41,713 nt of DNA from Flavobacteriales bacterium CG_4_9_14_3_um_filter_40_17. GTDB lineage: Bacteria; Bacteroidota; Bacteroidia; Flavobacteriales; Flavobacteriaceae. This document shows positions 29,233 to 35,815 of the stretch, one piece after another. Below the pieces are notes generated by a model. That model had not been told where the DNA came from. It saw only the letters and a list, made by a program, of their open reading frames with translations, and did not search any database. The stretch is taken from positions 1 through 41,713 of the forward strand of contig PFUR01000082.1 of NCBI GenBank assembly GCA_002790195.1, given 5' to 3'. Position 1 is the stretch's first letter. Every line of letters starts with the position of its first letter. The position numbers and the translations under genes are program-made.

Positions 29233-29240
29233 CAAAGATA
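29233..29240 (-). promoter_or_regulatory. -7 box upstream of the TPR lipoprotein gene
   Basis: On the minus strand TATCTTTG fits TAnnTTTG. The leader to the ATG at 29122 would be about 105 nt. Confidence 0.45.
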
Positions 29241-29306
29241 ATGTTTTTTTATTTCTTTAGAATAGGCCTTTTATTCAATATTGTGCTGGATATTCAAGAT
29301 TTTTCA

Positions 29307-29372
29307 TTAATCAGGCTGAAAATAGATGAATTGTTCACCGTTACCTTGGGCAATTATTAATAAGTTGGTCAA
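29307..29372 (-). pseudogene. remnant of the C-terminal end of an MBOAT gene
   Basis: The minus strand reads IAQGNGEQFIYFQPD-stop. The intact MBOAT protein encoded at 30509-31924 ends ITQGSGEQFIYFQF-stop. Eleven residues of the last 14 match and the DNA is clearly related. Only about 15 homologous codons remain; upstream the frame is closed by a stop. This is the relic of a second MBOAT copy. Confidence 0.65.
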
Positions 29373-29402
29373 TTAGTTCTTGTCAAATTTTTAAAAATCC
29401 TT

Positions 29403-29426
29403 GTCAGGTTGAGCACAGTCGAAACC
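29403..29426. repeat. REP-like palindromic unit, copy 1
   Basis: GTCAGGTTGAGCACAGTCGA then AACC. The same core (AGCACAGTCGA) recurs at 30378, and a reverse-oriented relative at 30404-30425. The pattern resembles intergenic palindromic repeats I know from many Bacteroidota genomes. It sits between the MBOAT relic and the DUF6090 relic. Confidence 0.6.
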
Positions 29427-29461
29427 GTTTTTTGAACTAAATGATGCTCCCATTAATAAAA

Positions 29462-29572
29462 TTAGAAAAACATCGCCACCAACAGGATTTCGCCAATAGC
29501 GTATATAAGGTATTTGGATGTTTTGCCTTCATTTAAAAGGTTTTTGCGGATGTTTCTAAATAGTTTAATCAC
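29462..29572 (-). pseudogene. truncated DUF6090 paralogue
   Basis: A 36-codon frame from GTG 29572 reads IKLFRNIRKNLLNEGKTSK, then YLIYAIGEILLV, and stops. This is the N terminus of a DUF6090 protein; compare IKFFRNIRKKLLEQGKT and YAIGEIVLVV of the intact neighbour. It overlaps the stop of the intact gene and breaks off exactly where the transmembrane segment should continue, followed by a REP-like unit. A relic of a tandem copy. Confidence 0.75.
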
Positions 29573-30356
29573 GTTGTTTGATTTTTTGAATTAATGCTTT
29601 TAGTTTCTCCTGTCTGGATTGTATTTTTCCAATGGTATTAAATGTCCTTCCCATATCTCCAATTAAATAGTTTTCCATTCTTGGAGTTCTCAAAATTATT
29701 TCATAGTCAATTGTAATATTTCGGCTGTCCTTAATTGAAGCTATTTTATCGTAAAAACCCTGTACATTTTCTTCGTTGATGACCAGTTTCCCAGTCTCTT
29801 TATTCATTTTGCCCTCGGGGAAGTTGTACATTATAGGCTCGAATTTATCTTCCACATATCGGGTAATGGAGGTAAAATTATTTTGAATCTGGGCAAAATC
29901 ACTATAGTATTGTGAAAGTTCCTTGATGAGGTCTTTGGCTTCAATATCGTTGAATGTTCCCGTCGCCTTTGCCGATTCAAAAGCGGTGGAATAATTAGTG
30001 GCACTAGCCGAATAATACAAAGGCTCGACATACTGCTGAAATTTGTTGATACCCATAGTTTTTTTTGGATTTCTTAAATAGGTTAAAAGTGTGTCCAAAT
30101 ACCCAGCTCTTTTTGTATGAAATAATTTATAATATGAAAGCCTTTGTTGATCCTTTTTTAAATCCTGTAGCACATCCTCAAAAAAATTATTTTCTACAAT
30201 TTTGGCTTTGCGCAGTTCATTCCAATTATTGATTTGTAGAGCAATCAAAATACCGATGACCACCAATACAATTTCACCGATGGCGTATTTAAAGTAGTTG
30301 ATGGTTTTACCTTGCTCAAGGAGTTTTTTGCGGATGTTTCTAAAAAATTTTATCAT
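29565..30356 (-). CDS. DUF6090 family membrane protein
   Basis: A 263-residue protein. A basic amphipathic N terminus (MIKFFRNIRKKLLEQGKT) is followed by one transmembrane helix at about residues 27-43 (IGEIVLVVIGILIALQI) and NNWNE, the family signature. The rest is helical and probably periplasmic. DUF6090 proteins occur in tandem arrays in Flavobacteriia and their function is unknown. The ATG overlaps the TGA of a short upstream relic (ATGA), and its own stop overlaps the next relic. It lies downstream of the MBOAT/SGNH pair and could belong to that transcription unit, with about 150 bp between. Confidence 0.85.
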   Translation of the reverse strand: MIKFFRNIRKKLLEQGKTINYFKYAIGEIVLVVIGILIALQINNWNELRKAKIVENNFFEDVLQDLKKDQQRLSYYKLFHTKRAGYLDTLLTYLRNPKKTMGINKFQQYVEPLYYSASATNYSTAFESAKATGTFNDIEAKDLIKELSQYYSDFAQIQNNFTSITRYVEDKFEPIMYNFPEGKMNKETGKLVINEENVQGFYDKIASIKDSRNITIDYEIILRTPRMENYLIGDMGRTFNTIGKIQSRQEKLKALIQKIKQRD

Positions 30357-30454
30357 TGTTTTGATTTTGTCTCATGAAGCACAGTCGAGAGGTTAAACGC
30401 AGGCCTCGACTTCGCTCGGCCTGACCATACCATTTTTCTAAAGAGTTTTAGCAT
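30353..30454 (-). pseudogene. second truncated DUF6090 start fused to a REP-like element
   Basis: A 33-codon frame from ATG 30454 reads MLKLFRKM, like a DUF6090 N terminus, then runs directly into REP-like sequence (VWSGRAKSRPAFNLSTVLHE) and ends at a TGA overlapping the ATG of the intact DUF6090 gene. Seen together with the 29462-29572 relic, it suggests that a third copy was lost. The eight matching residues alone would be weak evidence. Confidence 0.5.
30378..30425. repeat. REP-like hairpin, copy 2
   Basis: AGCACAGTCGAGAGG (30378-30392) and CCTCGACTTCGCTCGGCC (30404-30421, then TGAC) pair as an imperfect hairpin of about 12 bp (AGCxxAGTCGAG). The arms match the unit at 29403-29426. Confidence 0.65.
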
Positions 30455-30508
30455 AGAGTAATAGTTATTGAAATATTGAATATATTATTTTTTTAAATCA
30501 CTTTGGTA

Positions 30509-31924
30509 TTAAAATTGAAAATAAATAAATTGTTCGCCACTGCCTTGTGTGATGGCAATAGAGAAAAACAAGACGGCCCAGACCGTACCCAATACCCAAG
30601 GGGAAGTTTTTTCCGATACCGTTTTCATCGAAGTGCCCCGCATCATCCAATGACAGATGAACATGAGCGAAACGACGGTCAATACTTTGATGATGTCGAA
30701 GGATTGCAATAATTTTTCACCATCAGTATGGATTAACAACATGGATTTTAGCATACTCCAAGCCGTAGAAAATTCACGTGCCCTAAAAAACACCCAAGTA
30801 ATATTCACGCAGCTAAAAGTGAGAAATGCCAGAAAGATTCCATTTTGAGGGGTTATTTTAAAGGGTAAATAATTTCTTTGCAACCTTTCTAAAATCAAAT
30901 AAGTGCCATGCAAGCCACCCCAAACAACAAAATTCCAAGCGGCACCATGCCACAAACCGCCGAGCAACATGGTGAGCATCAAAGCAACATACATACGTAC
31001 AATCCCTTTTCGGTTTCCACCCAGCGGGATGTAGAGGTAATCTTTTAACCAGCTCGACAGGGAGATGTGCCAGCGTTTCCACAAATCTGAAAAACCCAGC
31101 GATGCGTATGGATACCTGAAATTTTCAATCAAAACAATGCCCAACATCAAGGAAATGCCGATGGCACAGGTTGAATAGCCTGCAAAATCGAAAAATATTT
31201 GCCCCGAAAAGGCGAGTGTACCAGTCCAGGCATCTAAAGGATTCAAACTTTTGCCTGCACCAAAAACAGTGTCTGCCGTGTTTGAAAGCAGGGTGTCTGC
31301 CAAAACCACTTTTTGAAACAAACCGATGGTCAACAAAAACAAACCCCAAATAAATTGGTTGACAGTAGCCCTTTTTTCTTCGTAAAATTGCGTAATCAAA
31401 TCACCGGCTCGCACGATAGGCCCTGCCACCAATTGGGGGAAGAAAGTAACGTAGAGCGCAAAATCCAAAAAAGTTTTGGCGCGTTCGGTTCTTTTTAGAT
31501 ACATATCAATGGTATATGACATGGTTTGGAAGGTGTAAAACGAGATGCCCATCGGAAGGATGATATTCATTGGTTTGGATTGAAAATTGATGCCAAGGGC
31601 ATTCATGCATAAAGTGAAATTTTCCAACAAGAAATCACCATATTTGAAAAAAAAGAGAAAACCCAGATTGACAAACATGCTGAGCATCAACCACATTTTT
31701 CTCTTTCGTTTATTCTCTTCCGTAGCCAATTTTTTTCCGGTTATCCAATCGACGGCAGTTGATATCCACAATAAAATAACCAAAGGCGGATTCCATAAGC
31801 TGTAGAAAATGTAACTGGAGAAGAGCAACACTCTCTTTTTGAAAGTCCAGTTAAAAATGGGTGTGTAGTATAAAGCCAATACAATAACTAAAAAAACGAA
31901 GAAACTTAAGGAGTTGAATAGCAT
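30509..31924 (-). CDS. MBOAT family O-acyltransferase (AlgI/DltB-like)
   Basis: A 471-residue polytopic membrane protein. The family signatures are FPQLVAGPIVR (about 162-172), the first conserved His in LWKRWHISLSSWLKDYLYIP (H286), and the catalytic His in GGLWHGAAWNF (H326). The C-terminal QFIYFQF is typical of Bacteroidota members. AlgI/DltB-type MBOATs pass acetyl or other acyl groups across the inner membrane to a periplasmic partner that acylates an exopolysaccharide or cell-wall polymer. The partner is probably the SGNH-like gene ending 2 nt upstream. The polymer is not identifiable from this window. Confidence 0.92.
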   Translation of the reverse strand: MLFNSLSFFVFLVIVLALYYTPIFNWTFKKRVLLFSSYIFYSLWNPPLVILLWISTAVDWITGKKLATEENKRKRKMWLMLSMFVNLGFLFFFKYGDFLLENFTLCMNALGINFQSKPMNIILPMGISFYTFQTMSYTIDMYLKRTERAKTFLDFALYVTFFPQLVAGPIVRAGDLITQFYEEKRATVNQFIWGLFLLTIGLFQKVVLADTLLSNTADTVFGAGKSLNPLDAWTGTLAFSGQIFFDFAGYSTCAIGISLMLGIVLIENFRYPYASLGFSDLWKRWHISLSSWLKDYLYIPLGGNRKGIVRMYVALMLTMLLGGLWHGAAWNFVVWGGLHGTYLILERLQRNYLPFKITPQNGIFLAFLTFSCVNITWVFFRAREFSTAWSMLKSMLLIHTDGEKLLQSFDIIKVLTVVSLMFICHWMMRGTSMKTVSEKTSPWVLGTVWAVLFFSIAITQGSGEQFIYFQF

Positions 31925-31926
31925 GG

Positions 31927-32964
31927 TTAGTTGGTTTTATGGTTAAGAATAGCTCCGTCGGCTTGCATGATTTTTACCAATTCGCGCGTGAAATAATCCG
32001 CATTGTCACTTGATAAATGTGACCATTCGGGGCATTTTAGATTTTTAAATTGGTCAAAATCTTCAAAATGATAACTTTTAACTTGAGTCTGATTGACCAA
32101 ATAGTCCCAGAATTCAGATCTTGGGAATGCTTGATTTTCGCCTGCCCTGACACCGCCGCTGGAGGGAAATCTGACGAGGATAAGGTTTCCGCCGCGGTCT
32201 TTAAATTTCTTGATATCTTCCATAAAAAAAGCCATGGTTGCTTTTTTATTTGGTGGCGGTGCGCTTTTGCCAAAGAAACCCCAAACCTTGATAATTGTGT
32301 TTGCAAAAGCCGTATCGGTTGCCGTGCGATTAGTCATACTCATATTTCGGTCAAGATTCACATCCCCAAAATTGTAGAATGGGGGCTTCATTGGCGCTTG
32401 AGTCCGGTTACCAATTTGAACTTGCCTCAACAATGCTTTTAAATCAATATCATCAGCCCATTCTTCTTCATCGCCGGACATGAATACCAAATTTTGTTGC
32501 AAGGGAATCGAAAGCGCATAATTGATACGCTGTGCATACGTTCGTTTTTGATAATAATCAATCTTCGACTGAATTCTTTTCCAGGAGGACGCTTCCGGGG
32601 AAGTGTTAGAAAATAACAAGCCAGGCGTGACCCCCATGATAACAGTCCCGCTGAATGCAGTATTGTTTACAATGTCGTGAAATGAAGGCAATGGCGACGA
32701 TCCTGTTGAAGATAATTGGATGGGCTTTTTGCCGGTGGCTTTTTCGAATTCTTTGATTTGAATATCAAAATAAGCTCTTGAAGACCCTAAAATGATATAA
32801 TCGTCTTGGGTAGCCGTTTCTACATCGGCTCGGTGCATGGCCCAAAGCGGTTTGTCATCGTTGATTGTGGGATAGTAGCCTTTGTTGCGCCAGTATAATT
32901 CCCACGTGGAAATGCTCAAAATGCTGATTATAAAAGCAATGAGGAGAGATTGTTTCAAATTCAT
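31927..32964 (-). CDS. membrane-anchored SGNH/DltD-like protein, MBOAT partner
   Basis: A 345-residue protein with one N-terminal signal anchor (SLLIAFIISILSISTWELYW) and a periplasmic domain. YIILGSSRAYFD (about 57-67, candidate nucleophile S62) is the block I GxS position of SGNH-type esterases. WSHLSSDNADYFT (H316) is the block V-like His, with Glu in place of the usual Asp in DxxH. The strict order with the MBOAT gene (2-nt gap, coupled translation) is that of DltB/DltD or AlgI/AlgX-type pairs, so it probably transfers the acyl group in the periplasm. Overall similarity to named families is low. Confidence 0.75.
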   Translation of the reverse strand: MNLKQSLLIAFIISILSISTWELYWRNKGYYPTINDDKPLWAMHRADVETATQDDYIILGSSRAYFDIQIKEFEKATGKKPIQLSSTGSSPLPSFHDIVNNTAFSGTVIMGVTPGLLFSNTSPEASSWKRIQSKIDYYQKRTYAQRINYALSIPLQQNLVFMSGDEEEWADDIDLKALLRQVQIGNRTQAPMKPPFYNFGDVNLDRNMSMTNRTATDTAFANTIIKVWGFFGKSAPPPNKKATMAFFMEDIKKFKDRGGNLILVRFPSSGGVRAGENQAFPRSEFWDYLVNQTQVKSYHFEDFDQFKNLKCPEWSHLSSDNADYFTRELVKIMQADGAILNHKTN

Positions 32965-33083
32965 TTTGGTTATTTTTGGTTAGTTCCTAATTTTGACACT
33001 CTTCAATACATCTTATCGATAGCTGACAGAATTTGAAGATAGATAAGGATGTTTATTCCGTTTATATAGGTCTTCTAAAAGGG

Positions 33084-33419
33084 TCAGTAAATGATGTTAT
33101 CGAGTAACCGGTCTAAATAGCGTTCCTTCATTCCAAAATTTTTATCAGAGTAAAACACTTCAAGCATATCTTTTCGAAGTGCTGAGATTTCCATCAGGTC
33201 GTACTGATGTAATGCTATGGCAGTTTCAATTTTTTCTAAGCTCGTATCTTCATCATCAGCGCTAAACTCTTTATATATCTTTTCAAAGATTCCTGCGTTC
33301 GTTTTAGATTTTATAAAATTGATTTCATCGGGGGACACCACCGAATCTGCATGAGCACATAGCAGTAGGATATATACTTTTAATTCAGATTTAGACCATT
33401 GTGTGGGCGCGTTTTCCAT
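33084..33419 (-). CDS. hypothetical TerB-like helical protein
   Basis: A 111-residue mainly helical protein from MENAPTQWSKSELK. The phrase LLLCAHADSVVSPDEINFI resembles the TerB-like (tellurite resistance/co-chaperone DjlA-like) fold, where an acidic residue after AxADG-like binds metal. The match is partial, so I treat the family as tentative. No signal peptide, hence cytoplasmic. The ATG at 33419 is preferred over 33443, which would add eight poorly fitting residues. No operon partner. Confidence 0.6.
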   Translation of the reverse strand: MENAPTQWSKSELKVYILLLCAHADSVVSPDEINFIKSKTNAGIFEKIYKEFSADDEDTSLEKIETAIALHQYDLMEISALRKDMLEVFYSDKNFGMKERYLDRLLDNIIY

Positions 33420-33503
33420 GAGTTTGAGGTTTTTGAATATCAAAGTTTTTTAAACATTACATGGTGTATTTGATTAAAAAAACCATGCTGTTTTAGTAAA
33501 TGT

Positions 33504-33549
33504 AAAAACCCCACCATCCCGAAGAGGAGCCGGAATGTGTGAGGTTTTT
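33504..33549 (-). terminator. long hairpin terminator after the SnoaL-like gene
   Basis: AAAAACC at 33504-33510 pairs with GGTTTTT at 33543-33549; the inner parts also pair with few mismatches (CACCATCCCG against CGGAATGTGTG). It lies 10 nt beyond the stop of the minus-strand gene. Confidence 0.7.
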
Positions 33550-33558
33550 CAGCTAATT

Positions 33559-34068
33559 CTAATTTTCAACACTTGCTTTGCTTGCGGCTTCAATTAATTG
33601 CATAGCCGATACCACCGGAGAATTGTCGAAATAATCGTGTTCTTCCACGATTTTTCCGTTTATGAACTGCAGGGTCATGTGCATCGGTACATCCACTTGT
33701 TGGTTGTTGGCGATTATGACACCTTGCCATACACCCCAAAAATTTACCCAAGTATCTCCCTTGTCCGTGATAACCATTTCAAATTCGGAGGGCTTAGTTT
33801 TAATCTTGTATGATGAAAAGGGTGCAAGATTTTGCTTTTCAAACGATATGGCTTGGTCTATCGTAAAGTGATTGTTTTCTGAGTTGGTATAAATTTTAAC
33901 TGTATCGGCAAAATGTTTTGAAAAAGCTTCCCAATTTCCGGCTTCGTAATCAACGATGGCCGCTTTCAGGGTTTCAATTTCCGGAGAGTTTTGTGTATAA
34001 CGCTCCTTTTTTTTGTCGCATGCTACAAATAAAATTAACGCAAGCCCAATAAAAATGAGTTTTTTCAT
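33559..34068 (-). CDS. SnoaL/NTF2-like lipoprotein
   Basis: A 169-residue protein with a lipoprotein signal (MKKLIFIGLALILFVAC, Cys17). The mature part fits the SnoaL/NTF2-like fold seen in many exported Flavobacteriia proteins: YEAGNWEAFSKHFADTVKIY, then GDTWVNFWGVWQG, IVEEHDYFD. Such domains often bind small hydrophobic ligands, and no catalytic residues can be assigned. It starts 26 nt after the preceding 254-residue protein gene and is probably cotranscribed, then ends at a strong terminator. Confidence 0.75.
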   Translation of the reverse strand: MKKLIFIGLALILFVACDKKKERYTQNSPEIETLKAAIVDYEAGNWEAFSKHFADTVKIYTNSENNHFTIDQAISFEKQNLAPFSSYKIKTKPSEFEMVITDKGDTWVNFWGVWQGVIIANNQQVDVPMHMTLQFINGKIVEEHDYFDNSPVVSAMQLIEAASKASVEN

Positions 34069-34094
34069 GTTGTTTAATTTTTGTGTCAGTTGAT

Positions 34095-34859
34095 TTACTG
34101 TCTGTCTATCGCTTTTACATCGGCGCTAAGCCCGCTGAGATCCAATCTGAGATTCCACAGCTCGGTTCGGCCACCAAGGCTGACTTCTTCCCAATCTTTT
34201 AGAAAATGGGCAAAACTACCCTCTCCATATACAGCATCATATTTTTTTGGAAAATCATTGTCTTCACCCAACCAACTCGACTTGTCAAAAAATGACACGT
34301 AAGCCAGATTTTTTCCGTCAAAGGTGTTGTTGAATTCGTTGGTGTAAATCCCAAAAGTTTCAGCAGGCAACTTTTCCACCATTACTTTGTGGATTTTTTC
34401 CAATAGTTTTAAAGCCTTGTTACGTTGGAATCTTTTGATATCATAAACATCGACCACCAATTTTTTGAGTGTGAAGTCTTTTGGAAAATGAGAATGCTTG
34501 GTTTCAAATTTCCAGTAGATTGTTTCGCCTTCCGCCAAGGTGTAAGGAAGCACATTGACGTTCCAGTCATCATCGTGTTCTTTGTTTTCTGGCCTTTTGT
34601 CAAAGTCACCCCACGGAAGCGGTCCCATGCTCCAGACGTATTTTCCGGAGTTGACGCCATTTGAGATGAAATATACCCTTGCTCCGTAAACACCAATTGC
34701 GTGAAATTTTTTGTTGTGTTTCGCAATTCCGGCTTCAAACTCCTTGATTTTTGTAGGGTTTACTGTAATCATTGAATTTTCGACAACGGCATAACTTTCG
34801 TTGTTTTGGGATACTGCCAACATTGGAATCAGTAGCATCCAGTAGATTAGTTTTTTCAT
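34095..34859 (-). CDS. exported hypothetical protein with duplicated promoter and signal-peptide segment
   Basis: A 254-residue protein with a signal peptide at residues 1-18 (MKKLIYWMLLIPMLAVSQ). No family recognised. The mature protein seems to have two similar-sized halves: ISNGVNSGKYVWSMGPLPWGD in the first and LAYVSFFDKSSWLGEDNDFP in the second. They loosely suggest ferredoxin-like (ABM/DABB) domains, but this is only an impression. The first 40 or so residues, the signal DNA and the upstream 25-bp inverted motif are shared with the gene at 35233-35637. Probably the first gene of an operon with the SnoaL-like lipoprotein and regulated like its partner. Confidence 0.7.
   Translation of the reverse strand: MKKLIYWMLLIPMLAVSQNNESYAVVENSMITVNPTKIKEFEAGIAKHNKKFHAIGVYGARVYFISNGVNSGKYVWSMGPLPWGDFDKRPENKEHDDDWNVNVLPYTLAEGETIYWKFETKHSHFPKDFTLKKLVVDVYDIKRFQRNKALKLLEKIHKVMVEKLPAETFGIYTNEFNNTFDGKNLAYVSFFDKSSWLGEDNDFPKKYDAVYGEGSFAHFLKDWEEVSLGGRTELWNLRLDLSGLSADVKAIDRQ
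34802..34859 (-). repeat. duplicated signal-peptide segment, copy A
   Basis: 58 bp matching 35580-35637 with only four substitutions and no gap. It encodes the common MKKLIYWMLLIPMLAVSQN leader. The similarity continues more weakly both upstream into the promoter and about 20 codons downstream. Confidence 0.9.
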
Positions 34860-34927
34860 TTTTTTGATGTTAGTTGATTAATAATGCATCTAATTAAGAA
34901 CTATTTAACAATTTAAATTGCGCAATC

Positions 34928-34953
34928 AGGACGAATGACCTCATTTAATGTCC
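34928..34953. promoter_or_regulatory. inverted GGAC/GTCC motif, copy A
   Basis: AGGAC at 34928-34932 and GTCC at 34950-34953, 17 nt between GGAC and GTCC, with shared internal bases GAA...TC..TTTAA. It begins 69 nt upstream of the start codon, exactly as in copy B. Candidate binding site of a regulator, possibly the neighbouring LytTR protein. Confidence 0.45.
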
Positions 34954-35180
34954 GAAGCTATCCTTTTAGTTATCAAACAAATTTTAATTTTGGAATCTAA
35001 TTGTTTGAAAAAGTATTTTTTCAGACAGATGATTTTATGGCATATAATATTTCATGATTTGAAAATTGTATTCTTTCATCTCGCTTAAATAAAAATCGTT
35101 GAAACATATATTTTGAGCCAAATAAGCTACTATCATATACTCGGTCAGAAAATTTACAATGTAAAAATGGATAAACAAAA

Positions 35181-35213
35181 AAACCGAGATGAATCATTGA
35201 TTTATCTCGGTTT
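35181..35213 (-). terminator. strong terminator of the 134-residue protein gene
   Basis: AAACCGAGAT (35181-35190) pairs perfectly with ATCTCGGTTT (35204-35213); an inner AATC/GATT extends the stem to about 15 bp. The T run lies on the minus strand, 20 nt past the stop codon. Confidence 0.9.
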
Positions 35214-35232
35214 CAATTTTAATAATCTTTGT

Positions 35233-35637
35233 TCAGGATTTTACTATTTTGACAGGAAGTATGAAGAAGCTTGTATCAAAATTTGTGTCGCAGTTTGGCT
35301 TTTGATAATTAAGCCTTTCTTTGATAAAACCATCAATGATCGGATTGTTAGTATCGACCGATAATACCACTATTGCTCCCTCGTTATTGATGATAAAATG
35401 AACAATGATTCGAGTTTCATCTTCACCGACTTTAAAATTCGGATTTTTCAGAAATTTAGAAATTTCCCTTGTCAATGCCAAAGAACGGGTTTCTTTTGGA
35501 TCTTCACGGTTGGCAACTTCTTTAATCTTTGAGTGCTGTGCCTCAATCTTCGAGTTTTCTAATACGGCAAAACTCTCTTTGTTTTGGGATACTGCCAACA
35601 TAGGAATTAGCAACATCCAGTAGATTAGTTTTTTCAT
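35233..35637 (-). CDS. exported small protein with TonB C-terminal-like domain
   Basis: A 134-residue protein. The signal peptide is the same as in the 254-residue neighbour (MKKLIYWMLLIPMLAVSQN), and the similarity persists through ESFAVLENSKI and KIKE. The mature C-terminal part (about 60-134: TRIIVHFIINNEGAIVVLSV, then FIKERLNYQK and FFILPVKI) is like the small TonB_C-like exported domains of Flavobacteriia, without the TonB membrane anchor or proline-rich linker. It appears to be a chimera: the leader of one gene joined to another mature domain. Monocistronic, with a clear terminator and -7 box. Divergent from the sensor-kinase gene. Confidence 0.72.
   Translation of the reverse strand: MKKLIYWMLLIPMLAVSQNKESFAVLENSKIEAQHSKIKEVANREDPKETRSLALTREISKFLKNPNFKVGEDETRIIVHFIINNEGAIVVLSVDTNNPIIDGFIKERLNYQKPNCDTNFDTSFFILPVKIVKS
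35580..35637 (-). repeat. duplicated signal-peptide segment, copy B
   Basis: 58 bp matching 34802-34859 with four substitutions. See copy A. Confidence 0.9.
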
Positions 35638-35667
35638 TTTTAAATTTTTTATTGATTAATAATGAAT

Positions 35668-35675
35668 CAAAATTA
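35668..35675 (-). promoter_or_regulatory. -7 box of the TonB_C-like protein gene
   Basis: Minus strand TAATTTTG fits TAnnTTTG, 30 nt upstream of the start codon. There is no TTG at the -33 spacing, which fits a promoter needing an activator bound at the motif just upstream. Copy A has TAATTAGA at the aligned place, a poorer box. Confidence 0.5.
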
Positions 35676-35705
35676 TAATCTATCTACTATTTTAATGACA
35701 GTATT

Positions 35706-35732
35706 AGGACGAACAATCAGTTTAAATGTCCT
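35706..35732. promoter_or_regulatory. inverted AGGAC/GTCCT motif, copy B
   Basis: AGGAC (35706-35710) and GTCCT (35728-35732) with 17 nt between. Same spacing, internal bases and distance to the start codon (69 nt) as copy A. It lies between the divergent TonB_C-like gene and the sensor-kinase gene, so one bound regulator could act on both. Confidence 0.5.
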
Positions 35733-35771
35733 AATGAGCCAAATTTATTTTCAAACGTATTTTAACATACA

Positions 35772-35779
35772 TAACTTTG
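35772..35779 (+). promoter_or_regulatory. -7 box of the sensor-kinase gene
   Basis: TAACTTTG followed by GC fits TAnnTTTG, 36 nt upstream of the ATG at 35816. A second match, TATATTTG at 35805, is too close to the ATG to serve it. Confidence 0.5.
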
Positions 35780-35815
35780 GCGTAAACAGCGTTAATTTCT
35801 TTTATATATTTGATC

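Larger units (their letters stand above)
34860..35232. other. 373-bp intergenic region
   Basis: Holds the promoter region of the 254-residue protein gene with its inverted motif (34928-34953) and the terminator of the next gene (35181-35213). The AT-rich middle (34954-35180) shows no clear gene. A 33-codon minus-strand frame there has no recognisable features. Confidence 0.5.

Noticed and set aside
35113-35364. Plus-strand frame of 83 codons
   Set aside because: It crosses the terminator hairpin at 35181-35213 and overlaps the 134-residue exported protein gene on the other strand.
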